This document shows positions 61,901 through 64,000 of a stretch of 64,000 nt of DNA, piece after piece. Within the stretch, counting starts at the first letter, position 1; every line of letters starts with the position of its first letter. A program made the translations under genes and the position numbers. The stretch spans positions 18,055,730 through 18,119,729 of the forward strand of contig ML680053.1 in the NCBI GenBank assembly GCA_007922225.1, in the 5' to 3' direction. Source of the stretch: Emydura subglobosa. Taxonomy: Eukaryota; Chordata; Testudines; Chelidae. Under the pieces are notes generated by a model. That model was given only the letters and a program-made list of their open reading frames with translations. It was not told the DNA's origin and did not search any database.

Positions 61901-62258
61901 TTTTGAGATCTTCATTAAAATAATAATGTTTTATTGATCCCATGATTACTTTATTTACCTTGCTGTTTCCTGTTTTTAATTACAATAATTGAAAAACTGT
62001 CTGAAGTGTTTCATTTGTCAGACTAAATAGCGCCAGCTGTTTGGAGTGAAATTGTTCAGAAGATGCATGGGTTACACTTAATTTACATGAAGAGTGCTGT
62101 CCAGGAAGTGTTTGTATATTAGCAATTAGTTTTTTATACTCAAAACTTTAATGCATCAATGTTCAGGAAGACGTAAATCAAATTTAATTGGAGAGCCACC
62201 TTTTATCTCTTATGTCTCACATCTTTGTTTCCTTTTTCTTCTCTCTCCTCAACTGCAG
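58917..62258. other. No gene; pyrimidine-rich block and single-copy-looking DNA
   Basis: A C/T-rich plus strand at 59300-59820 yields accidental frames. From about 61560 to 62250 the sequence shows no repeat hallmarks and has several TAAT-containing words (taattacaataattg, attaaaataataatg). It ends in a strong splice acceptor (ttcttctctctcctcaactgcag). Confidence 0.4.
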
Positions 62259-62298
62259 AGTACAAGACGAAAATGAAGAGAACATGAGTATAAAAAAG
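62259..62298 (+). other. Candidate 40-nt internal exon
   Basis: A 30-base pyrimidine tract and CAG (62256-62258) precede AGTACAAGACG; the segment ends AAAAAAG followed by GTTTGT, a usable donor. One of three frames is open (VQDENEENMSIKK); the other two have stops. The acidic-then-basic composition differs from the surrounding sequence. I do not recognise the protein. Without conservation or RNA data this is only a candidate. Confidence 0.3.
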
Positions 62299-62695
62299 GT
62301 TTGTGCACAAATTGTACAAAGGCAGCTATTTGAAACACCTAAGGGATATGGTGGCTATAAGAGTTTAAGGTGCAATCATGGAGTCCATACATATGAGTAA
62401 GGGGACACAAGGAGACATCTTACACCTCTGCATGGACTACCTGCGTCTCCAGAAACCACACAAGAGGCAGAGCAGCTGTCTCTGACTTGTTACTCCCATA
62501 CTTCTGCGGGGGGTGGGGGATGGGCAGGGGAAGATAGTGAGTGAATCTGGCCTCTAACTTTCCCTCCCCCAGCCCAGCAAATATAAAGAAGAAGATAGTC
62601 AGTGGGTTAGCGTGCCGTGCTAGGACTCAGTGCAGGAAACTGAATCCAGGTCAACTGTCACAGATTCCCTGTTTGACTTGAGCAAGTCACTTTAT
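62299..62695. other. No gene recognised; MIR-like scrap
   Basis: The last ~100 bp (ttgacttgagcaagtcactt) resemble a MIR core; nothing else seen. Confidence 0.4.
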
Positions 62696-62790
62696 TCTGA
62701 ATGCACAAAAGGAGTTAGGCACCCGAGTCCCAGTTTTAGGTTCTACTGTGATGCACAAAACCCTTCAGGAACCTAAACTCACTCAGCTGC
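62696..62790 (+). repeat. Fragment of the TIR element seen at 7975-8596
   Basis: ttaggcacccgagtcccagttttaggttctactgtgatgc-type sequence (62715-62760) matches 8025-8080 (tgttacctaaatcccaattt, ggctccactgtgatgcac), continuing through acctaaactcactc. A second, partial member of that family. Confidence 0.6.
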
Positions 62791-62942
62791 AATGGCACAG
62801 GAGCCAGCCATCAGAGCTGAAACAGGGGAGTTTGGGGAGGGAGTGTGTGTTGTTCTGGTATTGTTGGGGTACTCGTTGAGGGTTGTTTTGGTGGGTTTTT
62901 TGTTTTTGTGTCTCTCACTGACAGGAACTAGGGGGAAAGGTT

Positions 62943-63375
62943 ATGACAGATACAGAAGTAGTCACTCAAGCAGTCGAAGAGACAATGAAAATGACAGGAT
63001 GTGGAAGCTGTGGGATGTACATGATCCTGGAGGGAGTATCTCAAAAGAGCTTCATTTGTGTGAAGTGCCGCCTTATAGAGCTGATGGAAGAGAAGATTCG
63101 AGGGTTTGAGATGCAGGTCGAAACTCTGGTTGAGTTTAGAAGGGAGTTCAAGCAGATGACGGAGCCAAGTAATGAGGAGGCTGAGGGGAAAAACCCAGAG
63201 CTGCAGATGGAAGCAGGACTAATGAACTCTGAGGGGAGAATGCTGGGTGAGGAAAGTGGCCAGTGGAAGCATGTGACTGCGAGAATCCAGCAGAGGAAAA
63301 GACAGGCTAGTGAAGGAGAAATAGAGTTCAGAAATAGGTTTACGGAGTTGGAAAATAAGGAAGGGGCACAGCAGT
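62943..63375 (+). pseudogene. CR1 ORF1 N-terminal part, zinc motif and coiled coil
   Basis: ORF1 starts at an ATG at 62943. Residues 20-42 hold a C-x2-C-x15-C-x2-C pattern (CGSC ... CVKC), a zinc-binding motif of the kind found in CR1 ORF1 proteins, which bind nucleic acid. Next is a charged, heptad-like helix (LIELMEEKIRGFEMQVETLV), probably a coiled coil. Frame is intact for about 140 codons until it meets endonuclease sequence. An intact ORF1 would be longer, so this is a truncated remnant. Confidence 0.75.
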
Positions 63376-64000
63376 TACTGAACCAACAAGAGGGGATGCA
63401 TTTGAGATTTGGTATTGGTGATTAGTGACAACCTCATAGAAGAACTGGTTATAGGCGACAACCTTGGTTCAAGTGACCATGAACTAATCCAGTTCAAACT
63501 AAATGGAAGGATAAACAAAAATAAATCTGTGACTAGGATTTTTTACTTCAAAAGGGCTAACTTAAAAAAATTAAGGGAATTAGTTGGGGAAATGGACTGG
63601 GCTGAAGAACTCATGGATCTAAAGGTGGAGGAGGCTTGGAATTATTTCAAGTCAAAGTTGCAGGAACTATCTGAAACCTGCATCCCAAGGAAGGGGAAAA
63701 ATTCATAGGCAAGAGTTGTAGACCGAGATGGATGAGTAAGCATCTGAGACAGGTGATTAAGAGAAAGCAGAAAGCCTATAAGGAGTGGAATTTTAAGGGG
63801 AAACTACCTCTTGGAGGTCAGAACATGTAGAGATAAAGTGAAAAAGGCCAAAAGCCAAGTAGAGTTGGACCTTGCAAAGGGAATTAAAACTGATAGTAAA
63901 AGGTTCTATAGCCATATATATAGGAAGAAAACAAAGAAAGAGGAAATGGGACCACTAGGCACTAAGGATGGGGTGGAGGTTAAGGATAATTTAGGCATGG
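63376..64000 (+). pseudogene. CR1 ORF2 endonuclease C-terminal part and linker
   Basis: Sequence for VTEPTRGDA at 63376-63402 is shared with 49213 of the other long CR1 but frameshifts straight after. Then NLGSSDHELIQFKLNGRI (about 63460-63515; SDH is the endonuclease C-terminal motif), FKRANLKKLRELVGEMDW and EEAWNYFKSKLQELSETCIP to 63708. The linker after it is broken by stops. Confidence 0.75.

Larger units (their letters stand above)
62792..64000 (+). mobile_element. CR1 LINE with its 5' end, internally deleted (right edge cut)
   Basis: The 5' UTR-like start (atggcacaggagccagccat ... gtctctcactgacaggaact) leads into ORF1 at 62943. At about 63376 ORF1 jumps directly into the middle of the ORF2 endonuclease. 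The rest continues as ORF2 to the window edge (linker region, aaggttctatagccatat). Roughly the second half of ORF1 and the first part of the endonuclease are missing. The ORF1 start is one of the best-preserved coding stretches in the window. Confidence 0.8.

Overview
The window looks like a gene-poor, AT-rich stretch of an amniote nuclear genome, most likely a turtle. The basis is its repeat content. CR1 LINEs dominate, several with the tandem ATAGAATC-type 3' tail. With them are PIF/Harbinger transposons that carry a transposase and a trihelix (Myb/SANT-like) ORF, palindromic Harbinger-type MITEs, MIR-like SINEs, solo LTRs, a Ty3/gypsy element with short LTRs and Penelope-like 3' tails. Species-level identity is inference. 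I see no prokaryotic gene organisation and no intact host gene.

Layout. 1-1.8 kb: left-edge Harbinger copy (minus) next to a MITE. 1.9-13.6 kb: mostly unrecognised sequence with a nested palindromic repeat at 7.9-8.6 kb and a tiny Penelope-like insertion with a perfect 13-bp target duplication at 11.2 kb. 13.6-17.3 kb: second, nearly complete Harbinger element, whose trihelix ORF is split by another insertion. 18-24.5 kb: MIR-type SINE, a three-layer nest (MIR, then foldback MITE, then solo LTR) at 20.4-21.8 kb, a Penelope-like tail and a GC-rich block. 24.57 kb: possible terminal exon. 28-30.4 kb: Harbinger MITE with TAA duplications and a solo LTR. 32.1-35.1 kb: a CR1 copy whose 5' half is inverted, as expected from twin priming. 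36.2-38.9 kb: Ty3/gypsy element lacking reverse transcriptase. 39.8-43.4 kb: Tigger-like, SINE, MITE and CR1 scraps. 45.8-53.0 kb: one long CR1 copy interrupted by two solo LTRs, one of which holds a third, antisense CR1. 54.5-58.9 kb: MIR, two CR1 3' ends, a hAT-like fragment and a Penelope-like tail. 58.9-62.7 kb: mostly single-copy-looking sequence with a possible 40-nt exon. 62.8 kb to the end: a CR1 copy with its 5' end, internally deleted and running off the window.

The coding features are almost all decayed transposon genes with stops, frameshifts or lost catalytic residues. They do not form a pathway; what they record is the order of insertion. The two exon candidates (24,569 and 62,259) are the only hints of host genes and rest on splice-site, reading-frame and, for the first, polyadenylation signals alone. 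I found no convincing new biological system. The most informative structures are the nested insertions with matching target duplications, the 5'-inverted CR1, and the small Penelope-like insertion with an inverted head.
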